A stretch of DNA of 12,804 nucleotides from an uncultured Ruminococcus sp. (GTDB taxonomy: Bacteria > Bacillota > Clostridia > Oscillospirales > Ruminococcaceae): assembly GCF_937915125.1 (NCBI RefSeq), contig NZ_CALDMP010000105.1, positions 1-12,804 of the forward strand, given 5' to 3'. The notes beneath the pieces were generated by a model. The model saw nothing but the letters and a program-made list of their open reading frames with translations. It made no database searches and was not told the DNA's origin. A program made the translations under genes and the position numbers. This document shows, piece after piece, positions 6,259-12,804 of this stretch (position 1 is the stretch's first letter; the number at the start of each line of letters is the position of its first letter).

Positions 6259-7584
6259 ATGAGAACAGATACTAAAACAATCGTTGCAACGATCGCTTAC
6301 CTCATTGGCGTACGAAAAAATCAGTGGGTCTTGTCCTATATGGAAGACTGTCCTGATCTGCTGAGTGAATTGGAGCAAAGTCAGGATGCAAAAACACTGC
6401 GTTATCTCTGCAAACTGCGCACCATGCTCATGCGCCATTTTACAAAAACGGACAATTTTCTGCGTTATGATCTGACCAATATTGACCGCATCGAATGGTT
6501 TGATACTGAAAATATCCGTCAGCTGGAACGATGGGGCTTTCAAATCATTCTGGCAAACAAACGTGCCTCGGATTATTCCCTGCACTTCAATCAGCTTATC
6601 AGCGCCAATGTGGAAAAATGTCGGCCGCTCTTTCCCGATTGGATCGCCTGGGAATATATCAAAGACCTTTTTCTGATTCCCAAGTATACAAAAGGAGAAA
6701 ATCAAAAATACGAATTTGAAAAATATATGGAGCATATTGACTGGTATCCCTATCAGATGTATCTCCATTGGAAACCAAAAGACCTGGGCAATATTCTTTA
6801 TACAGACGGCAAATTCCTGGAAATGCTATACGAAATGAATGGCGATTACTTCGGAGATTCCAGCAAGTATAAGGGCGTTGTCAACGATGTCAAAGACAAT
6901 ATCTATGATTTCATTGAAAAAAGTTACAAAACTGTATTAGTGGTGGACTGCGAAAATTCTGATGTCTATAAATTATATGGTGCACTCAAAAGCTTAAATC
7001 AGACAGAAATTCAAAAAATACATAAAATTATTCTATATGACGATACCCATACCACAAATGGGTGGGATTATCTGGACAAATTTGTCAGCATCCCTGTGGA
7101 ACATATTGAGGTGGAACGTGTTACTGACCGGAAATCGCTGGTGGATATCCGCGTAACTGCCGGGATCTGCCGGGAATTTTACCGGGATGATGTTTCTTCT
7201 TTCATTCTGCTCTCTAGTGACTCGGATTATTGGGGACTGATCTCTTCGCTGCCGGAAGCGGATTTTTTGGTTATGATCGAATACGCAAAATGCGGCAATG
7301 CCATCAAGGATGCCTTGGAGGAACATGGAATCTTTTACTGTTCTTTGGATGATTTTTGTTCCGGTTATATTGATGAATTAAAACGAGCGGTGCTGATCAA
7401 CGAACTGCGGAATTGCCTCCCCCACATTCTGGAGTACAATGGAAAGGAACTGGCACATACTTTATTTGAGCAAGCGAGAATCGAAGCGGACGAAAAAGAG
7501 ATCATGAATTTCTATGAGAAGTATATCAAAACATTGAAATTAAAAGTGGATGCTGACGGGAATTTCTCCGTTGATCTCAGCTAA
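6259..7584 (+). CDS. NYN/PIN-like nuclease domain protein with unassigned N-terminal half
   Basis: The product is a 441-residue soluble protein. The N-terminal half (1-215) is helical-looking, rich in Trp/Tyr and charged residues, and matches nothing I recognise. From about 222 the sequence fits a NYN (PIN-like) RNase fold: KTVLVVDCEN (224-233, Asp230), a middle region with Lys292/Asp296 (KSLVDIRVTAG), and FILLSSDSDY (315-324, Asp321 and Asp323). These would supply the acidic metal-binding cluster. After about 375 there is a short helical tail. RNA cleavage is therefore a reasonable prediction; the target is unknown. The start is fixed by AAAGGAG (6245-6251) 7 nt upstream. It stands alone between its own promoter and terminator and is visibly more AT-rich than its neighbours, which hints at separate acquisition. 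Confidence 0.8.
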   Translation: MRTDTKTIVATIAYLIGVRKNQWVLSYMEDCPDLLSELEQSQDAKTLRYLCKLRTMLMRHFTKTDNFLRYDLTNIDRIEWFDTENIRQLERWGFQIILANKRASDYSLHFNQLISANVEKCRPLFPDWIAWEYIKDLFLIPKYTKGENQKYEFEKYMEHIDWYPYQMYLHWKPKDLGNILYTDGKFLEMLYEMNGDYFGDSSKYKGVVNDVKDNIYDFIEKSYKTVLVVDCENSDVYKLYGALKSLNQTEIQKIHKIILYDDTHTTNGWDYLDKFVSIPVEHIEVERVTDRKSLVDIRVTAGICREFYRDDVSSFILLSSDSDYWGLISSLPEADFLVMIEYAKCGNAIKDALEEHGIFYCSLDDFCSGYIDELKRAVLINELRNCLPHILEYNGKELAHTLFEQARIEADEKEIMNFYEKYIKTLKLKVDADGNFSVDLS

Positions 7585-7602
7585 AAGAATTATGAAAATA
7601 TG

Positions 7603-7639
7603 AAAACGGTTCGTATCAGATCGACACGAGCCGTTTTTT
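7603..7639. terminator. Intrinsic terminator between the NYN gene and cotJC
   Basis: A 12-bp stem (7603-7614 with 7626-7637, one T-G pair) with an 11-nt loop is followed by a T run to 7639 on the plus strand. In the minus direction the stem is followed by TTTT within an AT-rich stretch, so it can also end the cotJ transcript, whose stop codon is at 7646. Confidence 0.85.
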
Positions 7640-7645
7640 GTTATA

Positions 7646-8281
7646 TTATCGCATTTTTCTCACGCGGTTCGCCTTTTTCCCACAGCTGGAATCAAAAGAT
7701 GGATTACAGCAGTAGAAATTCTTTGCGTCCAGATCATCCTGAACATGCCGTAGCGCTTCGCCAAACCTTTGAAAATGCACGATCTCACGCTGCCGCAGGA
7801 ATTTGATGGGATCCCGCACATCCGGATCATCGCAGAGACGTAGGATATTGTCATAGGTGCTGCGTGCTTTTTGCTCTGCCGCCAGATCTTCGGTGAGGTC
7901 GGTAATGGGATCACCCTTGGACTGGAAATATGCCGCAGTGAACGGTGCGCCTGAGGCACCCTGGGGATAGATTCCCAGCGTGTGATCCACGAAGTACGTG
8001 TCAAATCCAGCCTCCTTGATCTGTTCCGGCGTGAGATTTTGCGTCAGCTGGTACAGGATGGCGGAAATTATTTCCACATGTGCAAGTTCTTCTGTTGCAA
8101 TATCCGTTAAAAGACCTTTCACTTTATCCTGTCGCATCGCATACCGCTGGTTCATATAACGGAGAGAGGCAGCGAGTTCACCGTCGGGGCCGCCAAGTTG
8201 TGACACGATATACTTCGCCGTTCTGGCGTTAGGGGTTTTGATCTTTACGGGATATTGCAGCTTCTTTTCATAGACCCACAT
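7646..8281 (-). CDS. cotJC: Spore coat protein CotJC, manganese-catalase family
   Basis: The product has 211 residues and is the manganese-catalase-like spore coat protein of the CotJ set. The ferritin-like four-helix core carries the expected metal ligands: Glu35 in GELAAS, Glu65 and His68 in ATEELAHVE, Glu136 in AAEQKAR, and Glu166/His169 in REIVHF. If active it would disproportionate hydrogen peroxide at the spore surface; in Bacillus its homologue is a coat component, and activity here is inference. A C-terminal tail of about 25 residues contains Cys191, Cys192 and Cys200 and is strongly basic at the end, which could allow coat cross-linking. Its ATG directly follows the cotJB stop (TGAATG). 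It is the last gene of the cotJABC operon. Confidence 0.95.
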   Translation of the reverse strand: MWVYEKKLQYPVKIKTPNARTAKYIVSQLGGPDGELAASLRYMNQRYAMRQDKVKGLLTDIATEELAHVEIISAILYQLTQNLTPEQIKEAGFDTYFVDHTLGIYPQGASGAPFTAAYFQSKGDPITDLTEDLAAEQKARSTYDNILRLCDDPDVRDPIKFLRQREIVHFQRFGEALRHVQDDLDAKNFYCCNPSFDSSCGKKANRVRKMR

Positions 8282-8536
8282 TCAGTTCGCCTCCTTTTCC
8301 CAGGGCCAGGGACCATCCACCCAGTCCCATGAGCCGTTTCCCTCTGCCTGCATAGGCTGAATGGGTCCGAATTGCCGCACGTAGGAAGAGACCGCCTTTT
8401 GCCGCATGGACTGATAATTCTTCCACATACGCAGGGCTTCCGGGGAGTGTGGATGTGTATCCAGATATAATTGAAGTTCATACAGAACAAAGTCATACTT
8501 TCGGATCATGGAAAGCAGCTTTTGCTTCTCATGCAC
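8282..8536 (-). CDS. cotJB: Spore coat protein CotJB
   Basis: The product has 84 residues. It shows the CotJB pattern DFVLYELQLYLDTHP, then a Trp-Lys-Asn-Tyr helix, FGPI, and the Trp-rich end WDWVDGPWPWE. The start is best placed at GTG 8536, because GGAGG (8545-8549) is 8 nt upstream of it; the in-frame GTG at 8545 overlaps that ribosome binding site and cannot use it. This start overlaps the cotJA stop in GTGCATGA, so translation is probably coupled. The protein has no enzymatic motif; in Bacillus the CotJ proteins form part of the inner spore coat. It is followed without a gap by cotJC. Confidence 0.92.
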   Translation of the reverse strand: MHEKQKLLSMIRKYDFVLYELQLYLDTHPHSPEALRMWKNYQSMRQKAVSSYVRQFGPIQPMQAEGNGSWDWVDGPWPWEKEAN

Positions 8537-8804
8537 AAGAACCACCTCCGCGATATGGGAAATCTAACGCCGGAAAAATCGTCCCCACAGGAAATGCCAT
8601 GTCAGCATCATAGGGTTCTTCCCATTGCTGGAAGGGCACATATGCCATACCCGGTGGTGTTTGTTCCGGAAACGGCGAAAGCGCCGTATGCTTTTCGGAT
8701 TCTCTGGGCATTGCAGCCATCGTTGACTCTGCCGGCTGATAGTCGCGCAGCAGATTCCGTTGCATCCCTGACATCTGCTGCATACGTTCGTATTGATTCT
8801 GCAT
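8529..8804 (-). CDS. cotJA: Spore coat associated protein CotJA
   Basis: The product has 91 residues. The C-terminal half carries the CotJA signature MAYVPFQQWEEPYD, then GTIFPALDFPYRGG. The N-terminal 45 residues (Met/Gln-rich) are variable in this family. ATG 8804 is chosen because AAAGGAG lies 9 nt upstream; the in-frame ATG at 8828 would put that site inside the coding region. Its last 8 bases overlap cotJB. It is the first gene of the three-gene spore coat operon, expected to be expressed in the mother cell during sporulation. Confidence 0.9.
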   Translation of the reverse strand: MQNQYERMQQMSGMQRNLLRDYQPAESTMAAMPRESEKHTALSPFPEQTPPGMAYVPFQQWEEPYDADMAFPVGTIFPALDFPYRGGGSCA

Positions 8805-8829
8805 AAGTTCTCGCTCCTTTCTGCACATG

Positions 8830-8858
8830 TTTCATGGTATGTGCATTCCATCCTATGC
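8830..8858 (-). promoter_or_regulatory. Weak candidate sporulation promoter for cotJABC
   Basis: No sigma-A promoter is seen upstream of cotJA. On the minus strand GCATA (8858-8854), a 17-nt spacer and CATGAAA (8836-8830) resemble forespore sigma-F/G sites. The overlapping CATACCAT (8841-8834) resembles a sigma-E -10 but has no matching -35. In Bacillus the operon uses sigma-E, so the second reading is biologically preferred although the sequence match is partial. Confidence 0.25.
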
Positions 8859-8912
8859 GAGATGGGCAGAATCGGTGCATTTTCTGGACTGATGGTTTTT
8901 TCCGGAAACAAA

Positions 8913-8957
8913 ATACCCCACTGGATTCAGTTTTGAAAACCAGTGGGGTATCTTTTT
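8913..8957. terminator. Strong intrinsic terminator after the toxin-antitoxin remnant
   Basis: Perfect 12-bp arms ATACCCCACTGG (8913-8924) and CCAGTGGGGTAT (8940-8951) are followed by CTTTTT on the plus strand and by TTTTG on the minus strand. It begins 10 bases after the stop codon of the toxin pseudogene on the minus strand, so it most likely terminated that operon and now shields cotJABC from upstream transcription. Confidence 0.85.
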
Positions 8958-8960
8958 GAT

Positions 8961-9218
8961 TTATTTGTAGATTTGTCCTCTGTTGTCTGCATCTGTTATA
9001 CTGATCAGAGTAACTTCCTGTGTTTTTCGTTCATCTCAAATTAAAAGCGATAGTCTCCAACACACAGCCGATAAAGATTCTCTTCGCCTTTCATTTTTTT
9101 TGATATCACCAGAAAAGGGCACAGCAAAAATCGCCTTGAAGATTCGTTTCTGCTGTTTGGGTTCCTGTTTCTGAATGAACTACATTGCTTTTTTCTTGAT
9201 CTTATGCTCGTAGATCAT
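8961..9218 (-). pseudogene. Decayed RelE/ParE-type toxin
   Basis: No open frame survives, but joining frames on the minus strand gives an 85-codon RelE-family sequence from ATG 9218 to TAA 8961: MIYEHKIKKKAM, then FIQKQEPKQQKRIFKAI, SGDIKK, MKGEENLYRLCVGDYRF, FEMNEKHR and VTLISITDADNRGQIYK. It has four lesions: a TAG after KKAM, one extra base in the A8 run (T run 9094-9101 on the plus strand), a TAA after GDYRF, and one base missing just before VTLIS. The indels cancel, so the full length is kept. NLYRLxVGDYR and the ADNRGQIYK end are typical of RelE toxins, ribosome-dependent mRNA endonucleases. The start overlaps the antitoxin-like gene by 17 nt, as in type II modules. It can no longer be functional. 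Confidence 0.85.
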
Positions 9219-9435
9219 CCGGAACAAACCCCAGTTCTTTTATAAATTCATCCAGCGACATGGATTCATCATTGTCCACTTTACTGTCAGCAATCAATGC
9301 TCTATCCACCTCATCTGGCTCCTCCTCCGGAAAATCCGGCGGATCCAGAAGATTTTGAAACATCATGAGCAGACCTTGCAATTGTTCTTCTGTCATACGA
9401 TCCAGAAGAATCATTGCTTTTTCCTTCGCACTCAT
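9202..9435 (-). CDS. Antitoxin-like protein of a type II module (orphaned)
   Basis: The product is a 77-residue acidic protein. It has an N-terminal helical part (MSAKEKAMILLDRMTEEQLQ), a Pro/Glu-rich middle, and a C-terminal SLDEFIKELGFVPDDL segment like that of small antitoxins that wrap around RelE-type toxins. I cannot assign a named antitoxin family from memory. ATG 9435 is chosen with GAGG 8 nt upstream; the TTG at 9441 is less likely. The frame is intact although the toxin gene it overlaps is broken. It starts 56 nt after the phosphofructokinase stop with no terminator or clear promoter between, so read-through from that gene may express it. The antitoxin call rests on the overlap with the toxin remnant. 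Confidence 0.75.
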   Translation of the reverse strand: MSAKEKAMILLDRMTEEQLQGLLMMFQNLLDPPDFPEEEPDEVDRALIADSKVDNDESMSLDEFIKELGFVPDDLRA

Positions 9436-9491
9436 CAGCAAATCCTCATTTTCTGTTTTGAAAAATGAATGGAAAATGCAAAATATGTTTT

Positions 9492-10574
9492 TTAATCTCC
9501 GAAAGAAATCCCCAAATCTCTTGCTGTCCGCACCAACTGATCTTCCGGCGTGACGAACTTTGTTTTTCCGGCGATGTCATCCAGCTTATTTGCTGTGATC
9601 CTGCCGTCCACCTTAGCCACCGACATGCCATAGTGTTCTTCCTTAATGAGACCGGCTGCATAAACGCCAAACTGGGTCGCTAGAATACGGTCATAGGCAC
9701 TGGGGCTGCCGCCGCGGAGCATGTGACCCGGTACGCAGACACGTGCCTCCAGACCGGTATTCTGCTGGATCTGGGCTGCAATGCGGTTGGTAGCTGTGGT
9801 CATACCTGCTTCTGCACGCAGTCTTGCACGCTCTTTCTTTTTCAGTTTTGCTTCTTCTTTGTCGAAACAGCCTTCTGCGACAGCGACAATGGAGAAATTT
9901 TTGCCGCTTTCGCTGCGCTTCAGGACGGACTTGCAGACCTTGTCAATATCATAGGGAATCTCTGGAATCAGGATAATATCTGCACCTCCGGCGATGCCTG
10001 CATTAAGGGTCAGCCAGCCAGCCTTGTTGCCCATGATCTCGCAGAGAAGGATTCGAGAATGGCTGTTTGCCGTAGTGTGCAAACGATCCAGGGCATCTGT
10101 GGCAATGTCCACAGCAGTATGGAACCCGAAAGTAACGTCTGTACCAAAAATGTCATTGTCAATGGTTTTCGGCAGACCGATCACGTGCAGACCTTCGTCT
10201 GCCAGGAGCTTCGAGGTCTTATGGGTGCCGTTCCCGCCCAGGGTCAGCAGGCAGTCCAGCTTTTGATCCTGGTAGGTTTTTTTCATGTTTTTCACTTTGT
10301 CTACATTGTCATCGCCGATGACTTTCATCATCTTAAAGGGCTGACGCTTTGTGCCGAGGATGGTGCCGCCCCGTGTCAGGATGCCGGAAAAATCATCCGG
10401 TTTCATTTCCTTGCAGATGTTGTGGATGAGACCATAATAGCCGTCAGAAATGCCCACGATCTCCACATTTTCTGTTCCCAGCATTTCATAGCATGCCTTT
10501 GCCACGCCGCGAATAGTGGCATTCAGTCCCGGGCAGTCACCGCCGCTGGTTAAGATTCCGATTCTCCGTTTCAT
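9492..10574 (-). CDS. pfkA: 6-phosphofructokinase (ATP- or PPi-dependent)
   Basis: The product is a 360-residue glycolytic enzyme that phosphorylates fructose 6-phosphate to the 1,6-bisphosphate. Motifs in order: GGDCPGLN (11-18), GGNGTHKT (113-120), PKTIDND (135-141, catalytic-type Asp139), MGNKAGW (181-187) and GHMLRGGSPSAYDR (283-296). The phosphoryl donor is not obvious. Gly116 at the position of E. coli Gly104 favours ATP, while Lys136 in PKTIDND (E. coli has Gly) is typical of PPi-using or mixed-clade enzymes. The start at 10574 has GGAGGA 7 nt upstream. The promoter is a perfect consensus, as expected of a housekeeping gene. It is transcribed divergently from the Na/Pi symporter gene, and the antitoxin-like gene lies 56 nt downstream. 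Confidence 0.93.
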   Translation of the reverse strand: MKRRIGILTSGGDCPGLNATIRGVAKACYEMLGTENVEIVGISDGYYGLIHNICKEMKPDDFSGILTRGGTILGTKRQPFKMMKVIGDDNVDKVKNMKKTYQDQKLDCLLTLGGNGTHKTSKLLADEGLHVIGLPKTIDNDIFGTDVTFGFHTAVDIATDALDRLHTTANSHSRILLCEIMGNKAGWLTLNAGIAGGADIILIPEIPYDIDKVCKSVLKRSESGKNFSIVAVAEGCFDKEEAKLKKKERARLRAEAGMTTATNRIAAQIQQNTGLEARVCVPGHMLRGGSPSAYDRILATQFGVYAAGLIKEEHYGMSVAKVDGRITANKLDDIAGKTKFVTPEDQLVRTARDLGISFGD

Positions 10575-10604
10575 TACACAGTCCTCCGATCATATGATTT
10601 GGAT

Positions 10605-10626
10605 GCAGAACGCATAACCGTTCCGC
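10605..10626 (-). promoter_or_regulatory. Leader hairpin of the phosphofructokinase gene
   Basis: Arms GCAGAACG (10605-10612) and CGTTCCGC (10619-10626) pair over 8 bp with one wobble pair in the transcript, with a 6-nt loop. It lies about 20 nt after the predicted start, upstream of the ribosome binding site. No T run follows. Its role is unknown; it may stabilise the 5' end. Confidence 0.35.
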
Positions 10627-10652
10627 TGTAAATCCTGTATGTGATTACAAAT

Positions 10653-10681
10653 ATTATACCATTTTCCGGGTACAATGTCAA
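10653..10681 (-). promoter_or_regulatory. Perfect-consensus sigma-A promoter of pfkA
   Basis: On the minus strand: TTGACA (10681-10676), a 17-nt spacer ending in an extended -10 TGG, and TATAAT (10658-10653). The start would fall near 10646, giving a leader of about 70 nt. Confidence 0.93.
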
Positions 10682-10757
10682 CTGGAATGCAAGGAAAATC
10701 TACGATATCTTAAAGCGTAAAAAACCGCCTGTTCCTTCTCGACAACATTCCCTATAT

Positions 10758-10811
10758 TTTACACAGATTTTACATAGCCGCCCTTTGGACTTTACATTGT
10801 CCCGTTATAAT
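10758..10811 (+). promoter_or_regulatory. Putative Pho box and -10 element of the Na/Pi symporter gene
   Basis: TTTACA occurs at 10758-10763, 10769-10774 and 10791-10796, that is at 0, 11 and 33 bases, all in 11-bp phase with one degenerate unit between. The last unit ends 9 bp before a TATAAT at 10806-10811, and there is no good -35 hexamer at the normal distance. This is the architecture of promoters activated by PhoB/PhoP, where direct repeats replace the -35. It fits the phosphate transporter downstream. The regulator itself is not in the window. Confidence 0.6.
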
Positions 10812-10826
10812 AACAATTGGTAAAAA

Positions 10827-10843
10827 CGCCGTATCATACGGCG
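10827..10843 (+). promoter_or_regulatory. Leader hairpin or palindrome before the Na/Pi symporter
   Basis: CGCCGTAT (10827-10834) and ATACGGCG (10836-10843) are exact inverted repeats around one base. It lies close to the predicted transcript start (near 10818) and 8 nt before the AAGGAG at 10851-10856. Without a T run it is not a terminator; a stabilising 5' stem or an operator is possible. Confidence 0.45.
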
Positions 10844-10866
10844 CAAATGTAAGGAGTATGAGACCC

Positions 10867-12654
10867 ATGGATATTTTCTCTGTGATCACCCTTCTCGGAG
10901 GTCTGGCATTCTTTCTGTACGGCATGAATGTCATGTCCTCCGGGCTGGAAAAACTCGCTGGCGGTAAGCTGGAAATTGTTCTGAAAAAAATGACCTCCAA
11001 CAAGTTCAAGAGTCTGCTTTTGGGTATGGGTATTACCATTGCCATCCAGTCCTCTTCTGCACTGACTGTTATGCTGGTAGGATTGGTGAACTCCGGTATT
11101 ATGGCGCTGAGCCAGACCATTGGTGTACTGATGGGTTCCAATATCGGTACGACCCTGACAGCCTGGATCCTGAGCCTTTCGGGTATCGAAAGCGACAACA
11201 TCTTTATGCGGATGCTGAAACCGGAATCCTTCTCCCCCATTGTTGCCCTCATCGGTGTCATTATGATCATGATGGCAAAGCACAACCGTACCAAGGATAT
11301 CGGGCGCATTATGGTGGGATTTTCCGTACTCATGACAGGTATGTCCCTTATGAGTGATTCTGTGAGTCCCCTGGCAGATTCGCCGCAGTTCTCGAATCTG
11401 CTCACTGCATTTCAGAATCCCCTTATGGGTGTTCTGGTGGGTGCTGTTTTCACTGGTGTTATTCAGAGTTCGGCAGCTTCTGTGGGCATTTTGCAGGCAC
11501 TGTCTCTGACTGGACAGGTCACCTATGGCATGGCAATTCCCATCATCATGGGACAGAATATCGGTACCTGTGTCACCGCCCTGATCTCCAGTATCGGCGT
11601 GAACCGCAGTGCGAAGCGTGTGGCTGCGGTACACATCTGTTTCAATCTTCTGGGTACTCTGATCATTCTGCCCATCTTCTACCTGCTGTACTGGCTTTTG
11701 GATTTTGCTTTTGTGGAATCGTCTATCGACCCTGCCGGAGTGGCTCTGGTGCACACGATCTTCAATATTGTCACAACAGTGATCCTGCTGCCCTTTACAA
11801 AACAGCTGGAAAAACTGGCATATTTCTTCATCCGGGACAGCAAAAAGGAACAGGAAGAAAAGGAAAAGCGTGCTCTTCTGGACGAACGCCTGCTGAATAC
11901 ACCGGCAGTTGCCATTGAGGTATGCCGCGGTGTGACAGTGGAAATGGCAGAGCTGTCCAAGAAAACCATGGAACTTGCCATTGATATGCTGTTCGAATAT
12001 AACAAGAGTACAGAAGAACAGATTCAGGAGAACGAGGACAGGATCGACAAATACGAGGACAAGCTCAATGCATTTCTGGTGCGTATCAGTAAGCACAGCA
12101 TTGCCTCTAAGGACAGCCGCACAGTTTCTAAAATGCTGCACTGCATCGGCAACTTTGAGCGTATCGGCGACCACGCCGTGAATATCATGGAATCTGCCCA
12201 TGAGCTTCATGAAAAAAATATTCATTTTTCCGGCGATGCTGCAAAAGAACTGCGCATTTTGTGCGATGCGCTGCTGGAAACGCTGGACATGGCATTCGCT
12301 GCCTTTGAAAAGGACGATCTGTCCATTGCACACCAGGTGGAACCTTTGGAGGAAGTCATCGACACTTTGAATCTGGAACTGAAAAACCGGCACATCAAGC
12401 GACTGCAAAATGAATCCTGCACGGTTGAACTGGGGTATATTTACCAGGATCTTCTCACGAACATCGAGCGTATTTCAGATCACTGCTCCAATATCGCCGG
12501 GGTGCTCATTGAAATTGACGAGCAGCAGAATATCCACAAATATCTGTACAAGCTCAAGAAAAATAATGAGGAATTCCAGGAATCCTATCACGAATATCTG
12601 AACCACTATTACCTGGAACTGGGTCAGCCGGAATCCAAATCGGCAGAAGCCTGA
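10867..12654 (+). CDS. Na/Pi symporter with C-terminal PhoU-like domain
   Basis: The product has 595 residues. The N-terminal membrane half (about 1-320) holds the two inverted Na/Pi-cotransporter (SLC34/NptA) repeats, each with a QSS motif: QSSSA (61-65) followed by GSNIGTT (90-96), and QSSAAS (200-205) followed by GQNIGTC (229-235). The QSS motifs line the sodium and phosphate path. After a charged linker (about 323-340), a helical PhoU-like domain (about 345-580) contains ERIGDHAVNI and ERISDHCSNIA repeats typical of PhoU metal-binding helices. It probably imports phosphate with sodium, with the PhoU part sensing or gating. ATG 10867 is preferred, 10 nt after AAGGAG (10851-10856); the ATG at 10858 is only one base from that site. 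A Pho-box-like promoter precedes it. It is a single-gene unit with its own terminator. Confidence 0.92.
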   Translation: MDIFSVITLLGGLAFFLYGMNVMSSGLEKLAGGKLEIVLKKMTSNKFKSLLLGMGITIAIQSSSALTVMLVGLVNSGIMALSQTIGVLMGSNIGTTLTAWILSLSGIESDNIFMRMLKPESFSPIVALIGVIMIMMAKHNRTKDIGRIMVGFSVLMTGMSLMSDSVSPLADSPQFSNLLTAFQNPLMGVLVGAVFTGVIQSSAASVGILQALSLTGQVTYGMAIPIIMGQNIGTCVTALISSIGVNRSAKRVAAVHICFNLLGTLIILPIFYLLYWLLDFAFVESSIDPAGVALVHTIFNIVTTVILLPFTKQLEKLAYFFIRDSKKEQEEKEKRALLDERLLNTPAVAIEVCRGVTVEMAELSKKTMELAIDMLFEYNKSTEEQIQENEDRIDKYEDKLNAFLVRISKHSIASKDSRTVSKMLHCIGNFERIGDHAVNIMESAHELHEKNIHFSGDAAKELRILCDALLETLDMAFAAFEKDDLSIAHQVEPLEEVIDTLNLELKNRHIKRLQNESCTVELGYIYQDLLTNIERISDHCSNIAGVLIEIDEQQNIHKYLYKLKKNNEEFQESYHEYLNHYYLELGQPESKSAEA

Positions 12655-12674
12655 AAAATCATTGGAATATGAAG

Positions 12675-12705
12675 AAGGGATTGTTGCGGAAACAGTCCCT
12701 TTTTT
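12675..12705 (+). terminator. Intrinsic terminator of the Na/Pi symporter gene
   Basis: An 11-bp stem (12675-12685 with 12691-12701, one T-G pair) closes a GCGGA loop and runs into a T tract to 12705. It starts 20 nt after the stop codon. Confidence 0.92.
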
Positions 12706-12716
12706 ACTCCTGTATT

Positions 12717-12804
12717 TAAGGCAACACCGCACAAAGAGCACCTGGCGGCTTTGCACGTCATATGCTTGCATCTTTTCCGTTATATTTCACAAAAATGCTC
12801 GTGA
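12717..12804 (+). mobile_element. MITE-like repeat, copy 4 (cut by window end)
   Basis: From the TTA at 12716-12718 it reads AGGCAACACCGCACAAAG and then the same internal sequence as the copy at 6039-6126, up to AAAATGCTCGTGA at the window end. It is inverted relative to the copy at 1-78. It lies 12 nt after the symporter terminator, in intergenic space. The short open frame on its minus strand is a translation of the repeat. Confidence 0.85.

Noticed and set aside
8983..9174. 63-codon plus-strand open frame between the cotJ cluster and the antitoxin-like gene
   Set aside because: It lacks a ribosome binding site and is antisense to the toxin pseudogene, which explains the sequence better.
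9723..10553. 276-codon plus-strand open frame opposite phosphofructokinase
   Set aside because: The minus-strand frame has all the enzyme motifs and a perfect promoter; this frame is its reverse shadow.
10834..12408. 524-codon open frame on the minus strand opposite the Na/Pi symporter
   Set aside because: It is a Cys/His/Gln-rich shadow of a strongly supported membrane protein gene whose motifs, ribosome binding site and terminator all lie on the plus strand.

Overview
The window looks like chromosomal DNA from a spore-forming, low-to-middle GC Firmicute of the Clostridia, most likely Ruminococcus/Oscillospiraceae-like. The evidence is a complete cotJ spore-coat cluster, a DUF4317 protein, AGGAGG-type ribosome binding sites, consensus sigma-A promoters and a Na/Pi symporter with a PhoU-like tail. 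The genus is inferred from gene types only.

Layout: (1) 1-2908 is a plus-strand operon driven from 91-119: a PptA-like tautomerase, Maf nucleotide pyrophosphatase, an FMN-dependent oxidoreductase and a DUF4317 protein, ending at a two-way terminator. (2) 2944-5475 is on the minus strand: a Thr/Pro-rich single-pass exported protein with its own promoter and terminator, then a multi-pass membrane alpha/beta hydrolase followed by a small two-TM protein. (3) 5574-5816 is a tRNA-Ser(CGA) with promoter and terminator. (4) 5960-7639 is a NYN/PIN-like nuclease gene whose promoter and coding region are separated by an inserted repeat. (5) 7646-8804 is the minus-strand cotJA-cotJB-cotJC cluster. (6) 8913-9435 is an intact antitoxin-like gene followed by a decayed RelE/ParE-type toxin that a plain ORF scan misses. 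(7) 9492-10681 is a 6-phosphofructokinase gene on the minus strand. (8) 10758-12705 is a divergent Na/Pi symporter gene behind 11-bp-phased TTTACA repeats that look like a Pho box.

Four copies of one short inverted-repeat element (MITE-like) punctuate the window: 1-78 and 12717-12804 (both cut by the window ends, in opposite orientation), a complete copy at 6039-6234, and a 75-bp internally deleted derivative at 4714-4788. Two of them sit in the leader or promoter zone of a gene.

Most genes are ordinary metabolic or sporulation genes. The parts that deserve a second look are the MITE family and its promoter effects, the broken toxin beside a surviving antitoxin, the NYN protein with its unassigned N-terminal half, the membrane hydrolase pair and the putative Pho box. 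I did not find a convincing new multi-gene defence or biosynthetic system.
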